DNA of 61,909 nucleotides. Origin: Chloroflexota bacterium (GTDB taxonomy: Bacteria > Chloroflexota > Dehalococcoidia > SHYB01). The DNA lies in contig JACZVV010000004.1 of the NCBI GenBank assembly GCA_022572465.1, forward strand, positions 1 to 61,909. The letters are read 5' to 3'. Shown one piece after another: positions 28,465-36,414 of the stretch; position 1 is the stretch's first letter; each line of letters begins with the position of its first letter. The notes under the pieces are model-generated. The model saw only the letters and a list, made by a program, of their open reading frames with translations. It was not told the origin of the DNA and searched no databases. Made by a program: the position numbers and the translations under genes.

Positions 28465-30173
28465 GTCGACGAGTCCTTGGAGTCGACCAGGTGAAGGCCC
28501 GGCAATGGCGCCTCCAGCATCTCGTTCACCGAGGTCCCGGCCGGGATCATGGGATAGACGTTCTCCTCGGACTCGACGACGAAATCGATGAGGACCGGGC
28601 CTTTCACGGCTCGAGCCTGGTCGATGATGGGGCGCACTTCTTCCTTGTTGGTCACCCGGAGTCCGGTCATGCCGTAGGCGTCGGCCAGCTTGACGAAGTC
28701 TGGGTTGAAGAGCTTGGTGGCGACGTAGCTCTTCTTGTAAAAGATCTCCTGCCACTGGCGTACCATGCCGTGGAAGCTGTTGTTGAAGATGGCCAGCTTG
28801 ACGTCGATCTTGTTCTCCACGATGGTCGCCAGCTCCTGAAGCGTCATCTGGAAGCCGCCGTCGCCGCAGATGGCCCAGACCTCGTCCCTGGGCTTGCCAA
28901 CCTTCGCGCCCATGGCCGCGGGCACCTCGAATCCCATCGTTCCCAAGCCGCCGGAGGTGACGAAGGAGGCCGGCTTGGTGTAGTAGTAGTGCTGGGCGGC
29001 CCACATCTGGTGCTGGCCGACGCCGGTCACGATGATCGCGTTTCCGCCCGTCGCCTCCCAGATCTGGTTCACCACGTACTGGGGCAGCACCTTGTCGCTG
29101 ATCGGGATCTCGTGGGACGGATGCTCGCGCTTGAGCACGTCGATCTGCTTGATCCACTCCCCTCGTTCCTGGTGCTCGACCTGCCGGTTGAGGGCGGCCA
29201 GCACCCGTTTCGCGTCGCCGACCAGAGGCACGGTGGTCTTCACGTTCTTGCCGATCTCGGCGGGATCGATATCGATGTGGATGATCTTCGCCCGGGGAGC
29301 GAAATCGGAGACGCGGCCGACGACCCGGTCGTCGAACCGCATGCCGATGGCGATGAGCAGGTCGGAGCGGTCGATGGCGATGTTGGCGTAGGCCATGCCG
29401 TGCATGCCGGGCATGCCGACGGAGAGAACGTGATTCTCGGGGAAGCCGCTGATCCCGAGCAGGGTAGTGATGACCGGGATCTGGGCCTTCTCGGCCAGCT
29501 CTTTGAGCTCGGCGTAGGCCTTGGAGATGATGACGCCGTGGCCGGCCAGGATGATCGGCCGTTCGGCCTCGGCGATCAGCTTCGCCGCCCGTTTGATCTG
29601 CGTCGGGTGACCCGTCAGGTGCGGCTTGTACCCGGGCAGGTCGACGGAATCGGGGTAGCGATAGTCGACCTCCTCCTGCTGGACGTCTTTGGGGATGTCC
29701 ACCAGCACCGGTCCAGGGCGCCCGGTACGCGCCAGATGAAAGGCCTCTTTGATGGTCGCGGCCAAGTCCTTGGGGTCCATCACCAGATAGTTGTGCTTGG
29801 TGACGGGAAGAGTCACGCCGGTGACGTCGGTCTCCTGGAACGCGTCCTTGCCGATGGCTGCACGCGGGACCTGACCGGTGATCGCCACCATCGCGACGGA
29901 GTCCATGAGGGCGGTGGCGAGGCCGGTAACCAGGTTGGTCGCGCCGGGGCCGGAGGTGGCGAAGCAGACGCCGACCTTGCCGGTCACGCGAGCGTAGCCG
30001 TCGGCGGCATGGGCGGCGCACTGCTCGTGGCGTACCATGATGTGCTTGAGCTGAGGGTACTCGGGCAGCGTCTGGTACAGCGGCAGGATAGCGCCGCCCA
30101 CAAGTCCGAAGACGACATCGACGCCTTCCTTGATCAGGGACTCACACACGATCTGCGCGCCGGTCCGTTTCAT
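28461..30173 (-). CDS. ilvB: Acetolactate synthase large subunit
   Basis: A 570-residue ThDP enzyme that condenses pyruvate to acetolactate or acetohydroxybutyrate. It has the catalytic glutamate region MVRHEQCAAHAADGYARVTG, GRPGPVLVDIPKDVQ, and the ThDP/metal motif WAICGDGGFQMTLQELAT ending in NN. The ATG at 30173 follows GGAAAGAGGAGAGCG and lies just past the T-box terminator; an upstream in-frame Met would translate the RNA leader and is rejected. It is the first gene of the ilv-leu operon. Confidence 0.95.
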   Translation of the reverse strand: MKRTGAQIVCESLIKEGVDVVFGLVGGAILPLYQTLPEYPQLKHIMVRHEQCAAHAADGYARVTGKVGVCFATSGPGATNLVTGLATALMDSVAMVAITGQVPRAAIGKDAFQETDVTGVTLPVTKHNYLVMDPKDLAATIKEAFHLARTGRPGPVLVDIPKDVQQEEVDYRYPDSVDLPGYKPHLTGHPTQIKRAAKLIAEAERPIILAGHGVIISKAYAELKELAEKAQIPVITTLLGISGFPENHVLSVGMPGMHGMAYANIAIDRSDLLIAIGMRFDDRVVGRVSDFAPRAKIIHIDIDPAEIGKNVKTTVPLVGDAKRVLAALNRQVEHQERGEWIKQIDVLKREHPSHEIPISDKVLPQYVVNQIWEATGGNAIIVTGVGQHQMWAAQHYYYTKPASFVTSGGLGTMGFEVPAAMGAKVGKPRDEVWAICGDGGFQMTLQELATIVENKIDVKLAIFNNSFHGMVRQWQEIFYKKSYVATKLFNPDFVKLADAYGMTGLRVTNKEEVRPIIDQARAVKGPVLIDFVVESEENVYPMIPAGTSVNEMLEAPLPGLHLVDSKDSST

Positions 30174-30233
30174 CGCTCTCCTCTTTCCAGGTCGCCCCGT
30201 CCAGGATCCGCACCCGAGCCACGTACCCCCAAA

Positions 30234-30264
30234 ACTAAGAAAACCCGTCCCGCAAAGGGACGGG
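30234..30264 (-). terminator. Regulatory terminator of the T-box leader
   Basis: On the minus strand CCCGTCCC (30257-30264) pairs with GGGACGGG (30244-30251) around a 5-nt loop, followed by TTTTCTTAGTTTT. It competes with the antiterminator formed with the T-box bases just upstream. Confidence 0.85.
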
Positions 30265-30500
30265 ATGCAGATCCCGCGGTACCACCCTTTTTCCCCGATT
30301 CGCCCGTTGGCTATCGGGACCCTCATTCCGCTATAACGGGCGTACCCGCCCGGGCTTACGCATCTGCTTCGCGAGGTTTCAGCCCGGTCGCTCAGGGGCG
30401 AGTTCGAGGGCCTTGCCGCCGGGTCGCACCACCCCCGGCTCTCTTGGGACTCGGTTGCCTCTACTACTCCCCGTCAACGCGTTTCCGTACAACCCCTAAC
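30234..30500 (-). promoter_or_regulatory. T-box riboswitch leader of the ilv-leu operon, probably leucine-specific
   Basis: The canonical T-box sequence AAGGGTGGTACCGCGG is at 30274-30289 on the minus strand, followed by the regulatory terminator. Upstream, stem I elements are visible: GGAGTAGTA near the 5' end, then AGAGAGCCGGGGGTGGTGC, and a 3' side reading CGAACTCGCCCCTGAGC. By alignment to known stem I layouts the specifier would be CTC (30400-30402), a leucine codon; this assignment is by eye. Uncharged tRNA binding would permit transcription of ilvB onward. A leucine T-box fits an operon that includes leuA, leuC, leuD and leuB. Confidence 0.92.
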
Positions 30501-30528
30501 GCTAACACAGTTGACCCAGAAGCGTCAA
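30500..30528 (-). promoter_or_regulatory. Candidate promoter of the T-box/ilv-leu operon
   Basis: On the minus strand TTGACG (30523-30528) is followed after 17 bp by TTAGCG (30500-30505), immediately before the T-box leader. The -10 box is weak. Confidence 0.4.
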
Positions 30529-30580
30529 ACGGGGAATCATGCCATGGCTGACCCGGGCGCCTACGACGCGGAGAACGCCT

Positions 30581-30699
30581 CTACCCCAAGAACGACTTGA
30601 CGGCGGCCACGAAGCGGCCCGGCTGCTCCAGCATCGGCGAGTGGCCCGCCCTGGGGATCCTGACTACCTTCGAGCCGGCGATGAGCTTGCGGAACAGCG
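30581..30699 (-). pseudogene. Displaced 3' end of the alpha/beta-hydrolase gene (direct repeat copy 1)
   Basis: Bases 30596-30699 are identical over 104 bp to 31793-31896, the 3' part of the intact hydrolase gene upstream. The frame is preserved (LFRKLIAGSKVVRIPRAG ... AVKSFLG stop), with a different last few codons from the intact gene (VKEFLT). It has no start of its own and lies 1.1 kb downstream of the intact copy, beyond two unrelated genes. It looks like the original gene end, displaced by an insertion or left by a duplication. Confidence 0.85.
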
Positions 30700-30726
30700 C
30701 TTGTCCTGTTAGGTCAACGAGCGTAC

Positions 30727-31077
30727 TCATTCCTCTACGATTATCCTGACTCGTACTGTCAAAATGGTCCTTATCAGGGACATCAGGGAGATGTAGATGC
30801 CGATTACCAGGATAGTGCTGGCGGACGCCAGCAAATACCAATCGCCGGATTTCCCGTACTGCACGGCATATCTCCACGTCAGAACCACGGCCAGTATTAA
30901 GGCCATTGCCCCGAGGTAACGGGCGAGATCCACGTGACGTCCGATTCTTTCGAGCAGGCCCAGATACTCGTCGCCATCACGGGTGAGTAGAGTGACAAGG
31001 ATACCTATCATTAGTTGGGGGATGGTAAACAGCATCGCTGCGATCAGCCAACCAATCTGGACAGTATCCGCAGGCAT
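30727..31077 (-). CDS. Small multi-helix membrane protein of unknown function
   Basis: A 116-residue protein with three hydrophobic helices: about residues 8-32 (IGWLIAAMLFTIPQLMIGIL), 52-70 and 78-103. A charged loop (TRDGDEYLGLLERIGRH) separates helices 1 and 2. No family is recognised. The ATG at 31077 directly follows the stop of the upstream gene (TAA-ATG), so the two are translationally coupled. Both lie between the two copies of the 104-bp direct repeat. Confidence 0.6.
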   Translation of the reverse strand: MPADTVQIGWLIAAMLFTIPQLMIGILVTLLTRDGDEYLGLLERIGRHVDLARYLGAMALILAVVLTWRYAVQYGKSGDWYLLASASTILVIGIYISLMSLIRTILTVRVRIIVEE

Positions 31078-31569
31078 TTATGAAGATGGCTCCAAACCTT
31101 TGGTGAGTCTGGCGAATGTTGCCTCCGCTGCTTTTGCAACCTCCGGAGCGTCGTGAAGAATGATTGCCGAGAAACGGTCAGGATTCGGCGGATGGTGTTG
31201 CTCGATTCGAGCATGCTTTCCGTCAAAGACCATGAGGTGTCGTTTCGCGGGGCTGTTCAGGCGGTAGCACTCGATCTTCTCCGACTTAAGATATTTGAGT
31301 TCAGGAGAATCCAGGTGTTTCGAGGAAGGCCCATAGGCGATCTTCACCGTGACTCCACGATCGACCGCGGCTTTTATCGGTCCGGCCACGTTCTCATGGC
31401 CGTAGAAATCAACGTGTAAGTCTCCGGAGACAATCAGGACGGAATCCTTTGTTTGATTGACCAGCTTTCCGAACTCAGCCCTCGCTGCGGCCGGCCTTCC
31501 GTTGCTGGTAAAACCGTAGCCTAGGAACGTAGGCACCCTTAACGCAGAGATCCGAAAGGGAAACCTCAT
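31078..31569 (-). CDS. PLD-like (phospholipase D-fold) domain protein
   Basis: A 163-residue protein. The segment SVLIVSGDLHVDFYGHENV leading to KAAVDRGVTVKIAYGP resembles the first half of a PLD-fold domain, and RHLMVFDGKHARIEQHHPP resembles the HKD region, but the motif is HxM rather than HxK, so catalysis is doubtful. The ATG at 31569 follows AGGAAGGGGTGTGTTTC. G+C is lower than in flanking genes (33 of 60 bases at 31201-31260). It is coupled to the small membrane protein and located inside the repeat-bounded insert. The family call is by pattern only. Confidence 0.5.
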   Translation of the reverse strand: MRFPFRISALRVPTFLGYGFTSNGRPAAARAEFGKLVNQTKDSVLIVSGDLHVDFYGHENVAGPIKAAVDRGVTVKIAYGPSSKHLDSPELKYLKSEKIECYRLNSPAKRHLMVFDGKHARIEQHHPPNPDRFSAIILHDAPEVAKAAEATFARLTKGLEPSS

Positions 31570-31777
31570 GAAACACACCCCTTCCTCGACGGAACCTTCG
31601 GCTGCTCCATTGTACCCCAATGGCGCTAGGGCCGGAAGGCGTCCTCGGCGCCAACGGTTGCGCAAGCCACCGCCGCCGCGCCGACCGATGCTGTATAACA
31701 TACCTTCGACATCCTCGTCAAGGGCGATTTCGGCCCCGATGCAAGAGCGTTTGCAGCTCGATCGCAGAGTGTGGAGT

Positions 31778-32563
31778 CTACGTGAGGAACTCCTTGACGG
31801 CGGCCACGAAGCGGCCCGGCTGCTCCAGCATCGGCGAGTGGCCCGCCCTGGGGATCCTGACTACCTTCGAGCCGGCGATGAGCTTGCGGAACAGCGGAGC
31901 GTAGGACGGCGGCACGATCTTGTCGGAGGCGCCCCACACGAGAAGCGTGGGAGCGGTGATGCGGTAGGCGCGCCGGTCGAGCCCCTTGTCTGGAATGGGC
32001 CAGAGGAACTTGCCCGCAGTGGACAGCGCCTTGGCCCGATCGAGGATGGCGGCTCGTTTCTGGTTGTCCGTCTTCGGTATCTTGACCAGCCCTCTCTTCA
32101 CCGCGCCCTCGGGGTCGTGCCAGGCAATCTTCGTCATCTCCGGCTCGGTGATGGCGAAGACATCGACGCCGGGGTCCTCGTCGTTCCAGAGGCCGGTGGG
32201 GGCTACCAGCACCAGTTTATCGACCGCATGGGGGTTGATAGCCGCAAGCTCGGCGGCGATGTTCCCGCCCAGGCCATGGCCGATGATCGCCGGCCGCTCC
32301 ATGCCCAGCGCCTCGATGAGGTCCAGGTAGAACAGCGACAGGTCGAGGAAGCTCTCCAGATGGTCCAGGCCCGTCGAGCTGCCGAAGCCCGGCTGCTGGG
32401 GAGCGACCACTCGCCAGGCGCCGGTGAAGCCATCGAGCCAGGAGGGCCAACCGTTGAGGCCGTCGATGCCGTGGAGGTAGAGCAGGGGCCGGCCGCTGCC
32501 GGCGCTCCAGGTCTTGATTTTGAACGCGCCTCTCCGGAGGGAGATCGTCTTCGCCTGAGCCAT
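31778..32563 (-). CDS. Alpha/beta-hydrolase-fold protein lacking the nucleophilic serine
   Basis: A 261-residue alpha/beta-hydrolase: LLYLHGIDG oxyanion loop, PGFGSS, the nucleophile-elbow segment AIIGHGLGGNIAAELA, WGASDKIVPP with the acid, and RAGHSPMLEQP with the catalytic histidine. The elbow normally reads GHSxGG; here residue 97 is Gly (codon GGC), so the usual serine is absent while Asp and His remain. It may be a pseudoenzyme or use another chemistry. Its 3' 104 bp recur exactly at 30596-30699. It lies 51 bp after the upstream luciferase-family gene and is likely co-transcribed with it. Confidence 0.85.
   Translation of the reverse strand: MAQAKTISLRRGAFKIKTWSAGSGRPLLYLHGIDGLNGWPSWLDGFTGAWRVVAPQQPGFGSSTGLDHLESFLDLSLFYLDLIEALGMERPAIIGHGLGGNIAAELAAINPHAVDKLVLVAPTGLWNDEDPGVDVFAITEPEMTKIAWHDPEGAVKRGLVKIPKTDNQKRAAILDRAKALSTAGKFLWPIPDKGLDRRAYRITAPTLLVWGASDKIVPPSYAPLFRKLIAGSKVVRIPRAGHSPMLEQPGRFVAAVKEFLT
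31793..31896. repeat. 104-bp direct repeat, copy 2 (within the intact hydrolase gene)
   Basis: Identical to 30596-30699. The two copies bound 1,093 bp (30700-31792) that carry the PLD-like and small membrane-protein genes. Confidence 0.9.
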
Positions 32564-32614
32564 GATGCGTCGTCCTCGAATCCTGGGTTCTTTGCCCGTT
32601 TCGCGGAAGCCGTT

Positions 32615-33853
32615 CTATCGCGACGTGCCGGCGGCGGCCGGCTGCTGGACCTCTTGCTCCCCAAGCGACTGCGGAAACCACTTGTCGTCCCATTCGGACC
32701 ACATGCCCTTGAGGTGCGGCATGACCTCCCGCGCGAAGAGATCGGTGTTGTGGAGCGTCTTGTCCCGAGGCAGGTCGCCGAAGTGCAACAACAGCATCAA
32801 GTGGCCCACGTGCAGCCGCTCGATCACGTCTTTGAGCTGCTCCCGGACCGTGGCCGGGCTGCCGGCGACCACGAACCCGCCGTCGATGTAGTCCTTCCAC
32901 TTCAGGCCCGCTCGAAGGCTCCGGGCCTGGCTGCCGAACTGGGACTGGAGCCCGGCCTTGATCGTGGCCACCGTGCGGTAGCCGGGCGCGTCGGCGAATC
33001 CCGGCGCGATGTGCAAACACTTGTCGTAGAAGTAATCGATGTGGGGGCTGTAGAGCTTCTCGGCCTGGGCGTCGGTATCGGCGACGGCCACGAGCTGGAG
33101 GAAACCGCCGCGGTAGGGGTTATTGTCCACGCCCAGGTGATCGATGGCGTCCCAGTAGCCCTTCATCACGTCCTCGCCGCGCTTGTAGCCCGAGTAGCTG
33201 AGGTAGGAGTACTGATAGTCCCGCTCGCCGACCCACGACCACGTCTCGATGCTGCCGCCGCCCGGCACCCAGATCGGCGGATGGGGCTTCTGGATCGGAC
33301 GCGGCCACAGGTTGACGTACCGAAGCTGCGTGTATTTCCCGTTGAAGGCGAAGGGTTCGGGTTCAGTCCACGCTCGAATAATGAGATCGTGAGCTTCCCG
33401 GTATTTCTCCCGGAGCGTCGCGGGCGTCGCGCCGTAGCAGTAGTTGACGTCCATCGAGCTGCCCACGGGAAAGCCAGCCACCAGCCTCCCGCCGCTGATC
33501 ACGTCCAGCATGCCGAACTCCTCGGCCACGCGGATCGGCGGATTGTACAGGGCGATGCTGTTGCCCAAGACGACGATGGCGGCCTTGGACGTCGTGCGGG
33601 CCAGGGACGCGGCCATGATGTTGGGCGAAGGCATCATCCCGTAGGCGTTCTGGTGGTGCTCGTTGACGCAGATGCCGTCGAAACCGCTCTCCGCCGCGAA
33701 CTCCAGCTCGTCGAGGTACTCGTTGTAGAACCGGTGGCCCGCCACGGGGTCGAACAGATGGCTGGGAACGTCGACCCACACGCTGTGGTACTTCTCGGAG
33801 AAGTCCTTCGGCAGCTCCTGGTACGGCATCAGGTGGAACCAGTGAAATTTCAT
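32615..33853 (-). CDS. LLM class flavin-dependent oxidoreductase
   Basis: A 412-residue luciferase-family TIM-barrel protein. Typical features are GFDGICVNEHHQ, SPNIMAASLARTTSKAAIVV, a GGRLVAGFPVGSSM segment, EKYREAHDLIIRAW and KPHPPIWVPGGGS. A long variable C-terminal part includes GSPATVREQLKDVIERLHVG. The ATG at 33853 follows GAGGGGAAAG. The downstream hydrolase-fold gene suggests a two-step degradation or hydrolysis pair, but the substrate is unknown. It is distinct from the members at 0 kb and 61 kb. Confidence 0.88.
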   Translation of the reverse strand: MKFHWFHLMPYQELPKDFSEKYHSVWVDVPSHLFDPVAGHRFYNEYLDELEFAAESGFDGICVNEHHQNAYGMMPSPNIMAASLARTTSKAAIVVLGNSIALYNPPIRVAEEFGMLDVISGGRLVAGFPVGSSMDVNYCYGATPATLREKYREAHDLIIRAWTEPEPFAFNGKYTQLRYVNLWPRPIQKPHPPIWVPGGGSIETWSWVGERDYQYSYLSYSGYKRGEDVMKGYWDAIDHLGVDNNPYRGGFLQLVAVADTDAQAEKLYSPHIDYFYDKCLHIAPGFADAPGYRTVATIKAGLQSQFGSQARSLRAGLKWKDYIDGGFVVAGSPATVREQLKDVIERLHVGHLMLLLHFGDLPRDKTLHNTDLFAREVMPHLKGMWSEWDDKWFPQSLGEQEVQQPAAAGTSR

Positions 33854-34016
33854 CTTTCCCCTCCTTCGACGACCGGGCTCCGGCAACGGCACCGAACAGG
33901 GCGAAACCAGGGCTCAGTTTACCGTTGGGAGGCCAAAAGTCAAGGGCGCGCGGCTTGGCCCAGCCGGGTGGCCGGCGCATCGATCGGCGTGATCAAGCTG
34001 CTGCCCATCGCCCCGA

Positions 34017-34793
34017 CTACAGCGCCCGGCCGGTGTCGAGCAGATGGCCACCGTCGACCACGATGTACTGGCCGGTGATCATGCGGGAGTCGTCGCTGGC
34101 CAGGAACAGAGCCGTGGCGGCGATGTCCTCGGGTTCGCAGAGGCCCAAGGGCTGGCGCTTGCGGTAGCCTTCGGCCAGCGCGGGGTTATCGGTCAAGCGC
34201 TGGCGCAGCCGCGGCGACATGGTAACGCCGGGGCAGATGGCGTTGGCGCGGATGCCCTGAGCGGCGTACTCCAGCGCGATGGTGCGGGTCAGGCCGATGA
34301 TGCCCGCCTTGGCCGTGGCGTAGGCATGTTTCTTCCACGCCCCGGCCAGGCCCGCCACGGAAGCCGTGCTGATGATCGACCCGCCGCCGGCCTTGGCCAG
34401 CTCCGGGATGGCGTACTTGCAGAAGAGGTAGGACCCGAACAGGTTCACCGCGTAGGTCTGGTTCCAGACCTCGATGGGCGTATCGACGACGCCCTGCTCT
34501 TCGTTCATCGAGAAGCCCGCGTTATTGTACATAACGTCCAGGCGGCCGTACTCTCGCAGCGCCGCCGCGACCGCGGCCTCCACCGCTTCCGGCTGGGTGA
34601 CATCGGTCTGGACGAACGTGGCCCGCCCTCCGGTCTCCCGCGCCAGCTGGGCCGTCTCCTCGCCACGCTCGGCGTCGATCTCGGCGACGACCACGGCGGC
34701 CCCCTCTCGCACGAAGGCCACGGCGCCGGCCCGGCCGATGCCGCCGCCGGCCCCGGTGATGAGAGCAACTTTCCCTTCGAGCTTTCCGGCCAT
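34017..34793 (-). CDS. Short-chain dehydrogenase/reductase
   Basis: A 258-residue classical SDR. The cofactor loop is ALITGAGGGIGRAGAV, YNNAG follows, and the catalytic Ser is in IISTASVAGLAG with Tyr and Lys in HAYATAKAG (YxxxK). The C-terminus shows the VDGGHLLDTG family ending. Acidic VAEIDAERG after beta-2 suggests NAD rather than NADP preference. The substrate is unknown. It is divergent from cmk and possibly functionally linked to the downstream luciferase-family gene on the same strand. Confidence 0.9.
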   Translation of the reverse strand: MAGKLEGKVALITGAGGGIGRAGAVAFVREGAAVVVAEIDAERGEETAQLARETGGRATFVQTDVTQPEAVEAAVAAALREYGRLDVMYNNAGFSMNEEQGVVDTPIEVWNQTYAVNLFGSYLFCKYAIPELAKAGGGSIISTASVAGLAGAWKKHAYATAKAGIIGLTRTIALEYAAQGIRANAICPGVTMSPRLRQRLTDNPALAEGYRKRQPLGLCEPEDIAATALFLASDDSRMITGQYIVVDGGHLLDTGRAL

Positions 34794-34926
34794 GGTCCAC
34801 CTCGCGGTTCCTCAGGTTGATGGAGACGACGCACCGTCTCGCGTGGCGCCAGCCTAGCCCCGGCGTTTCTTGATGTCAAACCGCCATCGACGGTCCCGGC
34901 GCCGGGAGTTTCCATCCCGCTCCCGA

Positions 34927-34955
34927 TTGCCCGCCTCCACCCCCGAGGATATAAT
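34927..34955 (+). promoter_or_regulatory. Promoter of cmk giving a very short leader
   Basis: TTGCCC (34927-34932), 17 bp, then TATAAT (34950-34955). The ATG of cmk is at 34967, only 11 bp after the -10 box, so the transcript would be leaderless or nearly so. Confidence 0.6.
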
Positions 34956-34966
34956 CGCTTGCAGCC

Positions 34967-35656
34967 ATGACGCCCGCCAACGATGCCCCCGCCAAGCCCC
35001 CAGTCATCGCCATCGACGGCCCAGGGGCCTCGGGGAAGACGACGGTGGGTCTCGGGCTGGCGCGCCGTTTGGATTACCGGTTCATCGATACCGGCGTGAT
35101 GTACCGGGCGGTGACGGTCCTGGCGCTGGAGCAGGACGTCGGGTTGGACGACGGTCCCGAGCTGACGCGCCTCGTCCAAGGCATCTCCATCACCTTCGGA
35201 GAGCAGGCGTCCCCGGAGACGCCGCCAAAGCCGTTCGTCGATGGGCGGGACTTCTCGACCCTGGTCCACGAACATAAGATAGACCGGGCGGTCTCCCGAG
35301 TCTCCGCCGTGGCCGGAGTCCGCACGGCGTTGGTGGCGCTGCAACGCCGGATGGCCGAACAGGGCGGCGTGGTGATGGTGGGCCGTGACATCGGCACCGT
35401 TGTTCTTCCCAAAGCCGACCTGAAAGTTTTCCTGGAGGCTTCGGCCGAAGTACGGGCTCGACGGCGGCACCGGGAACGGAGCGGGAGCAGCTCGTTCGAT
35501 CGCGTGCTGGCGGACCTTCAACGCCGGGACCGCATCGATAGCCAACGGGAAATCTCGCCCCTCGTGCCGGCGGCTGATGCCCGCCGCGTCGACACCGGCC
35601 AACGAACGGTCGAGCAGGTGATTGACACGATATGCAAGCTCTTAGACGCCGGGTAA
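34967..35656 (+). CDS. cmk: Cytidylate kinase
   Basis: A 229-residue P-loop nucleoside monophosphate kinase that phosphorylates CMP and dCMP. It has AIDGPGASGKTTVGLGLARR, FIDTGVMYRAVTVLAL, MVGRDIGTVVLPKADLKVFL and the LID-like RRRHRERSG. Between them the usual CMP-binding insert is present. It overlaps plsC by 25 bp, a common cmk-plsC arrangement. No ribosome-binding site is obvious upstream of the ATG, consistent with the promoter position. Confidence 0.95.
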   Translation: MTPANDAPAKPPVIAIDGPGASGKTTVGLGLARRLDYRFIDTGVMYRAVTVLALEQDVGLDDGPELTRLVQGISITFGEQASPETPPKPFVDGRDFSTLVHEHKIDRAVSRVSAVAGVRTALVALQRRMAEQGGVVMVGRDIGTVVLPKADLKVFLEASAEVRARRRHRERSGSSSFDRVLADLQRRDRIDSQREISPLVPAADARRVDTGQRTVEQVIDTICKLLDAG

Positions 35657-36321
35657 ACGCAGTCTACACCGACGTTTTCTGGTGGTTCATGACCGCGCTG
35701 GCTCGCTTTCTCTTCGTCGTCTTCTCCCGATGGCGGGTGGAGGGCAAAGAGTTCGTCCCGCCCATGGGACCGTTGATCGTTGTCTCCAACCACATGAGCA
35801 TGATCGATCCGTCGTTGGTGACCACCGCGGTGCCCCGCCGGATCACGTTCATGGCCAAGTCCGAGCTGTATCGGCACTGGTTCACGCGGTGGCTGGTCCA
35901 CTCCTACGGCTCCGTGCGAATCGTGCGGGGTCGAGGGCAGCGCCAGACCCTGGAGACGCTAGCCAACGTGTTGCGCCACGATGGCACCGTGCACATGTTC
36001 CCAGAAGGCACGCGGTCGAAGGGACAGTTGGCCCGGGCCAGCCCGGGGACGGCCCAGCTGGCGTTGCAGACGGGCGCGCCGATTCTGCCTGTCGCCATCA
36101 CCGGATCGCAGCGGGTCACGCGCTTCAAACCCGGCTTTACACGCCCCCGCCTAACTGTTAGGATAGGGCAGTCTTTCACCCTCCCCCTTCTGGAGGGGCC
36201 TGTCCAAAAGGCGCAGCTCAACTCCATGGGCGACATGATCATGGATCGAATAGCCGCCCTGCTGCCGCCGGAATATCGCGGCCACTACGCAACCAAGCCG
36301 CGCGCCCCGAGTGCAACCTGA
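35632..36321 (+). CDS. plsC: 1-acyl-sn-glycerol-3-phosphate acyltransferase
   Basis: A 229-residue membrane-associated acyltransferase that makes phosphatidic acid. It has the catalytic NHMSMID (HX4D), the acceptor-binding FPEGTRS, and PVAITGSQ. An N-terminal hydrophobic segment (FWWFMTALARFLFVVF) anchors it. It overlaps cmk, so the two are co-translated. Length is normal. Confidence 0.92.
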   Translation: MQALRRRVNAVYTDVFWWFMTALARFLFVVFSRWRVEGKEFVPPMGPLIVVSNHMSMIDPSLVTTAVPRRITFMAKSELYRHWFTRWLVHSYGSVRIVRGRGQRQTLETLANVLRHDGTVHMFPEGTRSKGQLARASPGTAQLALQTGAPILPVAITGSQRVTRFKPGFTRPRLTVRIGQSFTLPLLEGPVQKAQLNSMGDMIMDRIAALLPPEYRGHYATKPRAPSAT

Positions 36322-36414
36322 GCGACGGCTCCTCAACGCGCCGGCGTGCCGCTCCCGCCCGCCATTCGCGAAGGAACCGTCGCACCGACTAAACGAAGGA
36401 GAACCCGAGCGCCC

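Noticed and set aside
28491-30551. 686-codon plus-strand frame across ilvB
   Set aside because: Antisense to ilvB and the T-box leader; no family features.
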